Origin: JAUSIK01 sp964547875 | GTDB lineage: Archaea > Nanobdellota > Nanobdellia > Pacearchaeales > GW2011-AR1 | Assembly (NCBI GenBank): GCA_964547875.1 | Contig: CAZJPE010000001.1 | Coordinates: 184,407 to 248,406, forward strand | Direction: 5' to 3' | DNA length: 64,000 bases | In this document: positions 52,648 through 61,169 of the stretch, one piece after another | Layout: each line of letters starts with the position of its first letter | Numbering within the stretch: position 1 is the first letter of the stretch | Notes under the pieces: generated by a model | Told to the model about the DNA's origin: nothing | The model's input: only the letters and a program-made list of their open reading frames with translations | Database searches by the model: none | Position numbers and translations under genes: made by a program

Positions 52648-53790
52648 TTATAAATGTTCGGGCTTTCTCTGTCTTTTAATTTCTTTCATGAAGTCAAATT
52701 GCATTTGTTTTATTTCTTGCTTTATCGGAAGCGAATCCGGAGTTATGTATTTTCTTGGATTTTTGTTTCTTCCTATATAATCTAATATTAAGGATCGTCT
52801 TAAATGGACCTCTGTATTTCTTGTCATTTCGTCGCATTCTTCTTGATAAAAGCATCTTTTGCAATGATTTCCTCTAAAAGGAACTATATAATTTCTGTCG
52901 CTCATGTCTGTTTGCAATCCATTTGCAGCATTTATGTTTAGGCATAATTCTTTGTAATGAAAATTTTCCCTTTTTACTTTTATAATTGGATTCTTTTCAA
53001 CTATGATATATTTTTTTTTCTCTTTATCCCATTCTGTTGGAAGGTCTGTCATAAAATATTCAAAAATTAGATTCTCTCCAATTAATTCTGGCTCTTTTAT
53101 CATCGATTCAACTTGCTCTTTTGTGATTCCAAGGTATTTTCTAAATATTTCATCTCCTTGTAATAAAAAAGATACAGCAAATACATATTCTGTCGGCTGG
53201 AATGCATATTCTTGCTTATCTTCAATAAATTTCCATCTTCCTGTCTTATAATCTCTTATGATTATTTTATCTTCTTCTTTTCTTATTTCATCAATTTCTC
53301 CTGTAAAACCTCTGCTTCTATAGGAAAATCCAAATTCATAAGATGCGTGATAGACAATATTCCCGCTTTTTGTTTGATGAGTAAATATAATAGGAGGATT
53401 TTTTTCATGCTCTTCCATTAATGTAGGGTATATTCTTAATCCTATTTCCTTTATTTCTTCTTTTATTCTGTAAGGCTGTTTTTCATCTTCCCACATAATT
53501 TTATCTCCCTTTATCTCGCCTTTTTTTATAGGGCCTTGATGCCAATCATTTGCTATAACATTAGCAAATGCTTTTGCTGACAAGTATCTTGGATTTTTTC
53601 CCATGTATTTTCTTAGATGATGCAATCTCAATTCCTCTATTTTTCTGTGCATATGTGTGCCTTTAGCTAAATCAGGCCATGTTAATTTCTTCTTAAATTT
53701 TTTATGTAGAAATCTTCTTCTAGGACATTCAAGTTCTGATTCAAGTCCTGTTGGAGAGTAATGAATTAAGTCGTCTCTTTTCATTCTCAA
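52648..53790 (-). CDS. PD-(D/E)XK nuclease, Cas4/RecB-like with Fe-S cysteines
   Basis: 380 residues. Cys22 (SELECPRRRF), AKGTHMHRKIEELRL, GFTGEIDEIRK, IIRDYKTGRWK (the D...DYK catalytic core) and CKRCFYQEEC complete the four-cysteine Fe-S layout of Cas4/AddB nucleases. No CRISPR array or cas genes lie nearby, so a DNA-repair or defence role separate from CRISPR is more likely. A second such domain is fused to the helicase at 26974. Confidence 0.85.
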   Translation of the reverse strand: MRMKRDDLIHYSPTGLESELECPRRRFLHKKFKKKLTWPDLAKGTHMHRKIEELRLHHLRKYMGKNPRYLSAKAFANVIANDWHQGPIKKGEIKGDKIMWEDEKQPYRIKEEIKEIGLRIYPTLMEEHEKNPPIIFTHQTKSGNIVYHASYEFGFSYRSRGFTGEIDEIRKEEDKIIIRDYKTGRWKFIEDKQEYAFQPTEYVFAVSFLLQGDEIFRKYLGITKEQVESMIKEPELIGENLIFEYFMTDLPTEWDKEKKKYIIVEKNPIIKVKRENFHYKELCLNINAANGLQTDMSDRNYIVPFRGNHCKRCFYQEECDEMTRNTEVHLRRSLILDYIGRNKNPRKYITPDSLPIKQEIKQMQFDFMKEIKRQRKPEHL

Positions 53791-53852
53791 CTTTAGAAAG
53801 TTTGTTTTTTAAAGATTATTGAGATTTGATGTTATGTTATTTGCAATTCAGA

Positions 53853-54208
53853 TCAATCATCTATTTTTATATCTAAATTAAGATTATTTATAACCTCTTT
53901 TATCTTTTCTATATTTAGTTTTCCTATTTTCATGATTATTCTTTTCCTTAAAATTGAATATATCTTTCCAGGTTAATGCTTTCTAGTTTCAGATTTCCTT
54001 CTTCCAAGTTCTGGTTATTTATTTTTATTCCGTGATATATTTCTCTCTTACTTGAAGTTAAAGCGCAACAGATTACATCCTGATTATTTTTATGATAATT
54101 TTCGTTGGATATTATTAAAACAGGTCTTTTCTTTTCTGTTGACAAATCGGAATAAGGAAATGGTATTAAAACGATATCTCTTTGTTTAATATTCGTTCCA
54201 AACTTCAT
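53853..54208 (-). pseudogene. Frameshifted MazF/PemK-type toxin
   Basis: Starts MKFGTNIKQRDIVLIPFPYS and runs through RPVLIISNENYH and DVICCALTSS (MazF/PemK core), then stops at 53948-53950 after about 87 codons. A one-base shift just before restores KIYSILRKRIIMKIGKLNIE to a stop at 53853-53855, the normal MazF C terminus. So the C-terminal part is out of frame by one deletion near 53970. Overlaps the antitoxin gene by 23 bases. Confidence 0.75.
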
Positions 54209-54377
54209 CGTCTTCATTATCCCATATTTCCGCCATAGATTCATCTATTACTGTAACTCTTTTTTTTCCTTGTTCTTCTAATATCCTTTCTTTTTCTTTA
54301 AGCATCTCTACATCTGCTTGAAGCTTAGCTAGTTTTATCAAAATTTCTTTAGGATTAAATTTTGTTTTTTGTTCCAT
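54186..54377 (-). CDS. Antitoxin of the MazF/PemK module
   Basis: 63 residues. FNPKEILIKLAKLQADVEML is the short helical N terminus common to PemK-associated antitoxins in these archaea; the C terminus is acidic (ESMAEIWDNEDDEVWNEY), suited to mask the basic toxin. Intact, unlike the toxin. Confidence 0.65.
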   Translation of the reverse strand: MEQKTKFNPKEILIKLAKLQADVEMLKEKERILEEQGKKRVTVIDESMAEIWDNEDDEVWNEY

Positions 54378-54453
54378 AGTTTATTAAAAGACAAGGAATT
54401 TATAAAGATTTAGGATGGGATTTTATAGCAGATGATTAATTTAAATATTTTAA

Positions 54454-54798
54454 TTAAACAGTTATCTCTTTTTCTACTCTAATAATAGGCCTCTTACCAT
54501 ATTCTGCTTCATAAAAATCTGCATATCTTTCAGCATTTCTTCTATGTTTGGGGTAAACTACTAAAGAAGAACCGTCCTCACTTTCAAATCTTCCTATTGG
54601 ACTTTCAAAAAATCCCAAACTTATTAATGGGATTTTAGAAATGCACTCTAACCTATTAACCTTATAAAAAGGATTGCTATGGCCTGTTTGATGACGACTA
54701 TATTTTAAATTTCCTCTTGTGGTAATGCCAAATGCTTTTTTTAATAATCTATTTACATTCCTAACTTGATTTACTTCGTTTCTTGTTTCATTTTCCAT
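54454..54798 (-). CDS. Hypothetical protein, about 114 aa
   Basis: Not recognised. The ATG at 54798 is chosen because a TATA (AAATTTAAATATT, minus strand) lies about 25-30 bases upstream; an in-frame ATG at 54810 is less likely. Soluble, basic, with a C-terminal Tyr-rich stretch (RYADFYEAEYGKRP). Confidence 0.55.
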   Translation of the reverse strand: MENETRNEVNQVRNVNRLLKKAFGITTRGNLKYSRHQTGHSNPFYKVNRLECISKIPLISLGFFESPIGRFESEDGSSLVVYPKHRRNAERYADFYEAEYGKRPIIRVEKEITV

Positions 54799-54843
54799 AA
54801 TATTTATCACTTTTAATAATATTTAAATTTTTTGTTTTTCAAT

Positions 54844-55254
54844 TTAATGAACGATGTTATAATATTGATAAAATTTCTCTAAACTTTCTCTTGCTTCCCC
54901 AATTGTATGCTCGCTGCCAATCTTAACTGTAAACCCCTCTCTTTCTAATTCTTCTCCTAAAGAAAGCATTTTCTCGATTTCCGATGCTTCATATTCTCTT
55001 AATTCTTTTTGCCCTTGTTTCCCCAATAAAAATATTATTCTATAATTGTCTTTATTCTTTAATTTTAAAGAAGTTATACCTGACTTAAGAATAGGATAAA
55101 AAGAGCATACAAATGAGTTACCAACACCATAGTCATCTTGAAAACTGTCTAAATAAATCTCAACAACTCTCTCTCCCTCTCTTTTTTTTCTCATCTTATC
55201 TAAAAATTCTTCTTTATTTCTTGGTATTCCGAATAACTTATATGTTAATGTCAT
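54844..55254 (-). CDS. Hypothetical protein, 136 aa
   Basis: Not recognised. Starts MTLTYKLFGIPRNKEEF; a beta-alpha pattern with IIFLLGKQGQKEL and an acidic helix. The promoter has the element ACAAAACGAAAGATTTATAAAT shared with other genes (minus strand, about 55276-55297). Confidence 0.55.
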   Translation of the reverse strand: MTLTYKLFGIPRNKEEFLDKMRKKREGERVVEIYLDSFQDDYGVGNSFVCSFYPILKSGITSLKLKNKDNYRIIFLLGKQGQKELREYEASEIEKMLSLGEELEREGFTVKIGSEHTIGEARESLEKFYQYYNIVH

Positions 55255-55332
55255 TTATAATAAAGAGCGCTCCCATTTATAAATCTTTCGTTTTGTCTTA
55301 ATTTTTAAGTGACAGAGAGACATGAAAATAAG

Positions 55333-55404
55333 GGCGGAAGGGGAGAATCGAACTCCCGTCTTCAGCGCCACAAGCTAACGTTCTGCCTTTAAACTACAAC
55401 CGCC
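55333..55404 (-). tRNA. tRNA-His (GTG)
   Basis: The extra G at position -1 opposite C73 and anticodon GTG (loop TTGTGGC) mark tRNA-His. D stem GTT/AAC, anticodon stem TTAGC/GCTGA and T arm GGGAG-TTCGATT-CTCCC are good. The acceptor GCGGTTG/CTTCCGC has two adjacent T-T mismatches at 5-68 and 6-67. No intron. Confidence 0.88.
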
Positions 55405-55457
55405 ATATTTTTAGATAAAAGAAGAGAGTATAAAAATGTTGTTAGCTCTATTGTTTT

Positions 55458-56090
55458 ATGAAAAGAAAATTTAGATTTTATGCCTTGAAATTGTGTTTTT
55501 TTATGATAATTATCTTCTTATTTCAGATTTTGTTTAAAGGATTTACAGAATTGCTTATTTTGAATATTTTAGCGTTTGGAGAATTATGGAGATTTATTAG
55601 CTCTATTTTTTTGCATGCGAGTCTTTTACATTTGATTTATAATTTATTTGCGCTTGCCCTTTTTGGGAGCATTTTAGAAAGTTTAATTGGAAGTAGGAAA
55701 TTTTTGGTAGTATTTTTTATCAGTGGAATATTAGCTAATTTAATATCTGTGAATTTTTATTCCAGTTCTTTAGGGGCGAGCGGAGCTATTTTTGGAATTA
55801 TAGGGGCATTAATTGCAATAAGGCCTTTGCTGATTGTCTGGGCTTTTGGACTACCTATGCCAATTTTTATTGCAGGCATTTTGTGGGGAATAGGCGATTT
55901 ATTGGGAGCAGTAGGTTTTCTTATTGGAAATCCTATTAATAACACGGGAAATATTGCACATCTTTCTGGGATGCTATTTGGCTTGATTTTGGGGATGCTT
56001 TTCAGAGAGAGGAAAATAAGAAAAAGGAAATCTAGAGCTTTAATTGACGAGCATGCGATGAGGGGCTGGGAGGATAGTTATTTGCGCTAA
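55458..56090 (+). CDS. Rhomboid-family intramembrane serine protease
   Basis: 210 residues with six hydrophobic helices. GASGAIFG carries the catalytic Ser108, AHLSG the catalytic His168, and HASLLHLIYNLFAL the conserved second-helix motif. A basic C-terminal tail follows. Cleaves membrane proteins within the bilayer. Possible role in releasing surface proteins. Confidence 0.93.
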   Translation: MKRKFRFYALKLCFFMIIIFLFQILFKGFTELLILNILAFGELWRFISSIFLHASLLHLIYNLFALALFGSILESLIGSRKFLVVFFISGILANLISVNFYSSSLGASGAIFGIIGALIAIRPLLIVWAFGLPMPIFIAGILWGIGDLLGAVGFLIGNPINNTGNIAHLSGMLFGLILGMLFRERKIRKRKSRALIDEHAMRGWEDSYLR

Positions 56091-56479
56091 TGAACTTTTA
56101 ATATAGGGCTGTTTTCAGGAAGACCTAATGTTATGGCGAAATTATTAATTTCAAAGACACTTTCACCATAAATACTTAAGCAATGTACTGCTTTTGGATT
56201 ATTTATTTCATATCTAATGAAGAATTCTCTTTTGTTTAGATAGTCTTGTCTTTCATATGGAAATTGTTGAGCAAATTCTTCCGATTCATCATTAATTTTT
56301 AATACTTTTTCTATAAGTAATGAATTCCCCCTAACCATATTTTCTGCATTACTTAAAATTGGCCAATCAATTATAATACTATTTTTGTGTGATTTTAATA
56401 AAAAATATCTTATTGCTTCATTAGTTTTGTAGAGAGGAGTTATCCATTTCTTTTTATGGCAGAAATTTTTATTATCCAT
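56087..56479 (-). CDS. Hypothetical protein, 130 aa
   Basis: Not recognised. Basic N terminus (MDNKNFCHKKKWITPLYK), mixed alpha/beta. Its stop overlaps the rhomboid stop on the opposite strand by four bases. Confidence 0.55.
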   Translation of the reverse strand: MDNKNFCHKKKWITPLYKTNEAIRYFLLKSHKNSIIIDWPILSNAENMVRGNSLLIEKVLKINDESEEFAQQFPYERQDYLNKREFFIRYEINNPKAVHCLSIYGESVFEINNFAITLGLPENSPILKVH

Positions 56480-56516
56480 AATTTTCTTTCTTAATTAAAG
56501 TTTAAATAATTATATG

Positions 56517-56897
56517 TTATTGAATCGCATCTTTCTTATAATCGGCGAATTTTTCATACATAATGTCTATATTTCTCTCGCAGACATAATCGTGCTGCCT
56601 GAAGCCGCCGCCAAAGCTTTTTGGGATGTGCATTAATTCGTGAATTATTACTTTATCTTGCTCAACTTTATTCATTTTGTCAAATCTTTCCAGAAACTCG
56701 ATTGCATAAAATGCTTTTGTTTTCATGGCTTTTTGCATTAATTTTCCCAATGCATGGCATCTTGCTATCGCTCTTCTTGACGAAGAGCCGAAGCTTCTCA
56801 TGCATTCTATCCTATTTAAGTCAATGTAATGCATGCTTAAAATTTTGGCGATTTCTTCAGCTCTTTTTTTTAAATCCGGAGCATCTTGATATTTCAT
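56517..56897 (-). CDS. Putative zinc metallopeptidase (HExxH)
   Basis: 126 residues. VIIHELMHIPKSFGGGFRQH gives HELMH and a third His after a Gly-rich turn, the metzincin-like pattern of the small COG4900 putative metallopeptidases. No signal peptide. Probably a cytosolic protease or anchor of unknown target. Confidence 0.75.
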   Translation of the reverse strand: MKYQDAPDLKKRAEEIAKILSMHYIDLNRIECMRSFGSSSRRAIARCHALGKLMQKAMKTKAFYAIEFLERFDKMNKVEQDKVIIHELMHIPKSFGGGFRQHDYVCERNIDIMYEKFADYKKDAIQ

Positions 56898-56940
56898 ATA
56901 AAAAAATAAATTCTAAAGTTTAAATTCATTTCCATAATAT

Positions 56941-57498
56941 TTAAAATCCAAGCTCTTTTTTTGCAGCATTCAAAGCCCTAATCACAAAATTAAAATGCTC
57001 TTCCTTATTAACTCCTAGTTCAATAATTCCCTGCTCAATATCCTCTCTGTTTATGCCTTTAGCAAAATCCTTCTTCTTTAATGCCTTTCTTACAGAGTTT
57101 GCATCCATACCATCAAAATTTCCAGTCCTGACACGAGCAAGAGCAATTATCAAGCCGCAAAGTTCATCAACTGCAAAAAGGCATTTAGCCATTAAGCTTT
57201 CTCTTTTCACTCCAGTATGATTTCCATGTCCTAAGATTGCATTAATAATTTCTTTGTCATAACCTTTTTCCTTCAAAATTTTAACGCCCTCAAATGGATG
57301 TTGCTCTAAACTAGAATACTTCTCATAATCAAAATCGTGTAATAATCCACAAATCCAATATTTATCCTTATTCTCTCTAAATTTTTCAGCATATTTCTCC
57401 ATTGCATAAGCAACTGAAATGCAATGCTTTCTAAGGCTCTCTGACTTTACATATTCATTTAACAGATTTAAGGCTTCTTTTCTTGCTATGTTGTCCAT
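56941..57498 (-). CDS. HD-domain phosphohydrolase
   Basis: 185 residues. LRKHCISVAYAMEKYA (first His), GLLHDFDYEKYSSLEQHPFE (HD pair) and ILGHGNHTG fit the HD fold. Downstream of ychF and the DUF167 remnant on the same strand, with a one-base gap to the latter. Substrate unknown, possibly nucleotides. Confidence 0.88.
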   Translation of the reverse strand: MDNIARKEALNLLNEYVKSESLRKHCISVAYAMEKYAEKFRENKDKYWICGLLHDFDYEKYSSLEQHPFEGVKILKEKGYDKEIINAILGHGNHTGVKRESLMAKCLFAVDELCGLIIALARVRTGNFDGMDANSVRKALKKKDFAKGINREDIEQGIIELGVNKEEHFNFVIRALNAAKKELGF

Positions 57499-57499
57499 T

Positions 57500-57704
57500 T
57501 TATTCCTTTATTTCAACTAATTTAATTTTGACATTGTATTTTTAATTTTTATCTGCTTAATTCTTTTGCTAACAAGCTGATAAGCCTTGCATTAGCTTTA
57601 TTATCTTTAGGAGGCTCTTTTAGCTCTGCCTTGTATTCTCTTTCAGATATCCTCTCAAACAGTTCTTTATCTGAATTTGGCTTTGTCTTTATTTTTATTA
57701 TCAT
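57500..57704 (-). pseudogene. Frameshifted DUF167/YggU-family gene
   Basis: The ATG at 57704 overlaps the ychF stop (ATGA). It reads MIIKIKTKPNSDKELFE then LKEPPKDNKANARLISLLAK, a clear DUF167 start, and stops at 57549. Other frames beyond continue IKIKNTMSKLN and VKIKLVEIKE, the expected C terminus, so at least two indels have broken the gene. Confidence 0.65.
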
Positions 57705-58879
57705 TTTTTTGTTATAATTTCCAAACCATCCATGTGCTTTAACTTATAATCCTTGCCAACTGCTCTTTTTGTTCTTATGTCAATAGCTTTTATGAAGTTT
57801 TTTCCTATGTCCGTGTGTAAGCGATATGCGAAATCAAGGGCTGTAGAGCCCTTTTTCATTAAATAGCAGTCTGGTAGGACATTTCCCTTGCTGTCCTCTA
57901 ATTTCGAGCCCGCAGGGAATATTGCAATGTAATTCAAAATGTCAAATATTATCTTATTAAGAATATCTTGAACTCCTGTGCTCCCATATACTTGCAGAAT
58001 TTCTTTTATTTTATCTAAAGCCTGTCTTTGTTTTTCTGTTAATGACTTTTTTATTTCAAATGTTTTATCTCCTGGAATGTAGTCTATTAAACCCGCTTTA
58101 TCTGCTTCTCTCAATGCCAATTCGCCTTCTGCGAAACACGGAATGATTTGATAGTCAAATTCTTTTCTTATTTTTTCCAGATTTGCTTTTGAATTTGGTC
58201 GGTCTATTTTATTTGCTGCGATTATCATGGATTTTGTATTCTTTCTTAATAATTGAGCGAATGTAAATATTTCTTTTTCATTCCATGATGCAGACTTCTC
58301 GTGATTTAAGTTCGATTTTAGCATTAATGATTTTACATCTTCTACTTTCACTTTCAAGCCAGAGAATTGTTTGGCTATTGCCTCTGCGAAATTTTTTTTC
58401 TGCATTTCTATTGTTCTTGAGAATGACTTCCAGACCTTCATCAAAATGCCATAATACCACAAATCTAATTCTTTGTCTATCATTTTTATGTCATTTCCAG
58501 GATAGTAATTTTGAGAGGGTTTTCCCTCGCTGTCTGTTTCTCCGGACAAATCAATTATATGAATGAATGCGTCTGCTCCTGCCAAGTCGTTTAAGAATTC
58601 GTTGCCAAGGCCTTTACCTGTGCTAGAGCCTTCTACTAAGCCTGCAACATCCATTAGTTCAAAAGGCACGAATCTAAATTCTGATTTTACATAGCCTTCT
58701 CTTGGATTGCTTTTTTTATTGAATTCGGAGGCAAGGTCTTTTATTTTTACATACGCTATTGCGTGATTTGGCTTTATAGTTGCGAATGGATAATTTGCTA
58801 TTAGGACATCTGACAGAGTTGCTGCTTTGAAGAAAGTTGATTTTCCAGAGTTGGGCTTTCCTACAAGGCCGATTAACAT
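57701..58879 (-). CDS. ychF: YchF/OLA1-family NTPase
   Basis: 392 residues. GLVGKPNSGKST (Walker A, 4-15), DVAGLVEGSSTGKGLG (G3), ANKIDRP (G4) and a C-terminal TGS domain (CYLMKKGSTALDFAYRLHTD). Prefers ATP in known members and acts at the ribosome or in stress response. First gene of a minus-strand group with the DUF167 remnant and the HD protein. Confidence 0.95.
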   Translation of the reverse strand: MLIGLVGKPNSGKSTFFKAATLSDVLIANYPFATIKPNHAIAYVKIKDLASEFNKKSNPREGYVKSEFRFVPFELMDVAGLVEGSSTGKGLGNEFLNDLAGADAFIHIIDLSGETDSEGKPSQNYYPGNDIKMIDKELDLWYYGILMKVWKSFSRTIEMQKKNFAEAIAKQFSGLKVKVEDVKSLMLKSNLNHEKSASWNEKEIFTFAQLLRKNTKSMIIAANKIDRPNSKANLEKIRKEFDYQIIPCFAEGELALREADKAGLIDYIPGDKTFEIKKSLTEKQRQALDKIKEILQVYGSTGVQDILNKIIFDILNYIAIFPAGSKLEDSKGNVLPDCYLMKKGSTALDFAYRLHTDIGKNFIKAIDIRTKRAVGKDYKLKHMDGLEIITKK

Positions 58880-58917
58880 AATTAAAGAAGAAATAATGAT
58901 TTCTTAAAGATTGCTAT

Positions 58918-59193
58918 TTATAAAATGTCCTTTCTATTTTCCCAATTATCCTTTACAATTAAAATATGTCTGCCATATTCCCTCAATCCTTTATTTAATG
59001 ATTTTTCAAAATAATTTCTCGGTATTCCAAAAGTTGGATTATAGTACGTTGCGCATCTGTCTTTTATCATTCTTATAAAAAGAGCCAATCCTGCTCTTTT
59101 GCTTTTAGGCAGAATAATTCTTTTTTCTAAAGATTCTAGATATTCTCTATTTACAGATTCATTGAATATTTCAAGACTGGATTTTTTATTCAT
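58918..59193 (-). CDS. Hypothetical protein, 91 aa
   Basis: Not recognised. Basic helical protein (KSSLEIFNESVNREYLESLE; GLALFIRMIKDRCATYYNP). Lies just before the tRNA-Ile gene on the other strand. Confidence 0.5.
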   Translation of the reverse strand: MNKKSSLEIFNESVNREYLESLEKRIILPKSKRAGLALFIRMIKDRCATYYNPTFGIPRNYFEKSLNKGLREYGRHILIVKDNWENRKDIL

Positions 59194-59273
59194 AGTTATA
59201 ATATTCCTATTCTATTTATTAAATTATCTGCGGAATACAACATATTTATAAATTACTTTAAATCTTTATTTAC

Positions 59274-59456
59274 GATCCCGTAGCTCAGTCCGGTTTAGAG
59301 CACCGCTCTTATAAGAGTATAGTTCGCTAGAACTATATTTTCAAGCTGAAAGTATATAGAAAAAAAGATTTAATCTTTTAGCAAAGTAAGGGTTCATAAA
59401 TGAACTAGAATAGCTAAGAAAGGCGGGGGTCCGGAGTTCAAATCTCCGCGGGATCA
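59274..59456 (+). tRNA. tRNA-Ile (TAT) with an intron
   Basis: Acceptor GATCCCG/CGGGATC with A73, D stem GCTC/GAGC, T arm CGGAG-TTCAAAT-CTCCG. Removing 59314-59420 gives anticodon stem CCGCT/GGCGG and loop CTTATAA with anticodon TAT (59310-59312), which reads AUA. Mature length 76 with no encoded CCA. The UAU anticodon is rare in archaea, most of which use a CAU tRNA with modified C34. Confidence 0.9.
59314..59420 (+). other. 107-base archaeal tRNA intron (position 37/38)
   Basis: CTTA of the exon (59308-59311) pairs with TAAG (59415-59418) as the central four-base helix of a bulge-helix-bulge; bulges are TAA and AAA. Inside are two hairpins (ATAGTTC-GCTA-GAACTAT and GTTCAT-AA-ATGAAC). The inner helix beside the bulge is weak, so the splice points may be one base off. 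Confidence 0.75.
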
Positions 59457-59537
59457 CCTTTCCTGGGGCACCAAGGTTCCCCTTTGGAAAACCCCTCCTT
59501 TGAAGACAAGATACTCATTTGGAAAAAATTCCTTAAG

Positions 59538-60479
59538 TTATCTCTTGCAGAAAATTAAAGCATATTCATTTTCCGTGTCTTTTACTAATTCTACGTTGTC
59601 AAAATACATGTCGCAAAAATCTCTTAGTTCATTTTCGTAAAGTTTGTACTGGAATGCAACAATAACCTCGTCATTTTTTTTAAACACTATGTTTTTTTTC
59701 TCGTATGGAATTTTCTTGTCAACTTTTATTTTATAATAGCCCTCTAATCTATTATTTGCAAATCGCGCATTATATTCCACTTCGTCCTCTTTGAACCCTA
59801 GTTGGCGCATTATATGAATAAGCCAGTCATTGAATAAAGGATGCTGGTATGTTTCCAAATGAGTAAATCTCAGGCCTGTTCTAATGCCATTGCCTAATAT
59901 TAATATGTCTCCTGGCAACATTGATTGGCTTAGTCTAAACAAATAATCATTAATCTCAAAGCTTGCTAAGAACGAGCTAAGAAGCAAGAATATATTTTTT
60001 TGGTATTTGTTATTTCTTAGGGCTGCCCCGACATCGTCTACATTCTCAAAATCTTTTATAATTCGTGGAGCAAAATCTACAATATTTGAAAAATTCTCTT
60101 TTTTTACATTTTTTAGAGATAAATCAACTAAATATTCGCTGACGCTTACTGGACAATATCTAAGCCTTGTGTTTTTTGGAAGAGCATTGATAATTACTTT
60201 TGCTTTAAATCCGTCTATGCAACTCGTATCAATTAGATTAAATTGCTCTTTTTTTATATCTTTTAAAAAATTAGGAATATGCTCTCTTAAGAGTTTTATT
60301 TCTGTGTCTATTATAGTCGCCTTATATCTTGGATATTTCTGCAGTTTAAGAAATGAATTTGCCATCTCAGGATTAATATATCTAAAGCATTTTTTTGCCA
60401 GATTCCATACTCTTTTATCATTTTGTATAGAATAGCCATTTCTTATAATTTCTTTTAGCAAACCATCCTGCGAATTCAT
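59538..60479 (-). CDS. EgtD-like (DUF2260) SAM-dependent methyltransferase
   Basis: 313 residues. NLIDTSCIDGFKAKVIINAL, YCPVSVSEYLVDLSL, NIFLLLSSFLASFE and YNARFANNRLEGYYKIKV follow the order of the histidine-N-alpha-methyltransferase family, but the Gly-rich SAM loop (normally ELGSGSGEKT) is unusual here. The substrate need not be histidine. The 80 bases upstream to the tRNA hold nothing notable. Confidence 0.65.
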   Translation of the reverse strand: MNSQDGLLKEIIRNGYSIQNDKRVWNLAKKCFRYINPEMANSFLKLQKYPRYKATIIDTEIKLLREHIPNFLKDIKKEQFNLIDTSCIDGFKAKVIINALPKNTRLRYCPVSVSEYLVDLSLKNVKKENFSNIVDFAPRIIKDFENVDDVGAALRNNKYQKNIFLLLSSFLASFEINDYLFRLSQSMLPGDILILGNGIRTGLRFTHLETYQHPLFNDWLIHIMRQLGFKEDEVEYNARFANNRLEGYYKIKVDKKIPYEKKNIVFKKNDEVIVAFQYKLYENELRDFCDMYFDNVELVKDTENEYALIFCKR

Positions 60480-60536
60480 TGTAAAACAGAGTTTCTTTAG
60501 TTTTTAGTTTTTTCTGTTTGGGATTTTTTGATTTTA

Positions 60537-60776
60537 TTAATGTATGCTCCCGCCATGCTGAAGGCTTGGGTGGCAGAAGGGTGTGAACTGCGTAATATGT
60601 CTAGTATGATAAGTGAATAATTCACTAAATATTTTCCAATCCTTTTCTGAAAGATGATCTACTTTAAACGGAATTTCCTTTTCAAGATTTTTTAAATATT
60701 CAATTTCTTCTTGAGACAATTCAAACTGTAACGGATCGCGAATAATATGATATTTTTCGATTTCTTTCAATATCAA
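60537..60776 (-). CDS. Partial or orphan gene fragment, 79 aa
   Basis: MILKEIEKYHIIRDPLQFEL and so on, soluble and helical. The same frame is open upstream to about 60925 (KVWLYETTRPDIVFERAEKA) but has no ATG there, and that part overlaps the truncated integrase in another frame, so this looks like the remaining part of a larger gene. A copy of the short dispersed repeat lies in its last codons. Confidence 0.4.
   Translation of the reverse strand: MILKEIEKYHIIRDPLQFELSQEEIEYLKNLEKEIPFKVDHLSEKDWKIFSELFTYHTRHITQFTPFCHPSLQHGGSIH
60544..60554 (+). repeat. Short dispersed repeat, copy A
   Basis: ATGCTCCCGCC, one mismatch from the 11-base core ATGCTCCTGCC found at three other places within 2.4 kb. 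Confidence 0.45.
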
Positions 60777-60840
60777 AATTTTCGCCTTTTCTGCTCTTTC
60801 AAAAACAATATCTGGTCTTGTAGTTTCATAAAGCCAAACT

Positions 60841-61110
60841 TTATCTGTGAATTTCTTGATATATTCTGCACATAGCCATAAGTTTTTCCATATCAGCTCT
60901 TTTGCATCTAAAGAAATCTTTTTTTAAGAACTCTGCCATCTTTTTAAGGTCATAAGTATAGCGTTGAATTTTTGCAGCACCTATTCCTTGACTAAAGCAG
61001 AAGTCATGAAAATCATAAATATCTTTTTTATTTCTTGCTGAAATACTCGATTCTTGCACTTGCTTAAGAGTTGTTTTCAGTCTTCTTACGTAATTGTGGA
61101 TATCTGCCAT
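60841..61110 (-). CDS. Truncated tyrosine-recombinase N-terminal domain
   Basis: 89 residues. MADIHNYVRRLKTTLKQVQE, ISARNKKDIYDFHDFCFSQG and KIQRYTYDLKKMAEFLKKDF are the SAM-like core-binding domain of archaeal XerA-type integrases. The catalytic domain (R...HxxR...Y) is missing; the protein ends just after KRADMEKLMA. A broken integrase next to accessory genes fits an old integration. Confidence 0.7.
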   Translation of the reverse strand: MADIHNYVRRLKTTLKQVQESSISARNKKDIYDFHDFCFSQGIGAAKIQRYTYDLKKMAEFLKKDFFRCKRADMEKLMAMCRIYQEIHR

Positions 61111-61169
61111 AGCTCTTTAACAAGGTGGTTGCTATTAAACTACGAGTAAGAGCATTCCACTTTTTACTT

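Noticed and set aside
52648..53790. Cas4-like nuclease as a sign of CRISPR
   Set aside because: No direct-repeat array and no other cas gene were seen in the window, so CRISPR is not supported.
60841..60930. Programmed frameshift at an A7 run joining the integrase fragment to the 79-aa ORF
   Set aside because: The run and the open second frame exist, but the joined product does not resemble an integrase after the junction; decay is simpler.
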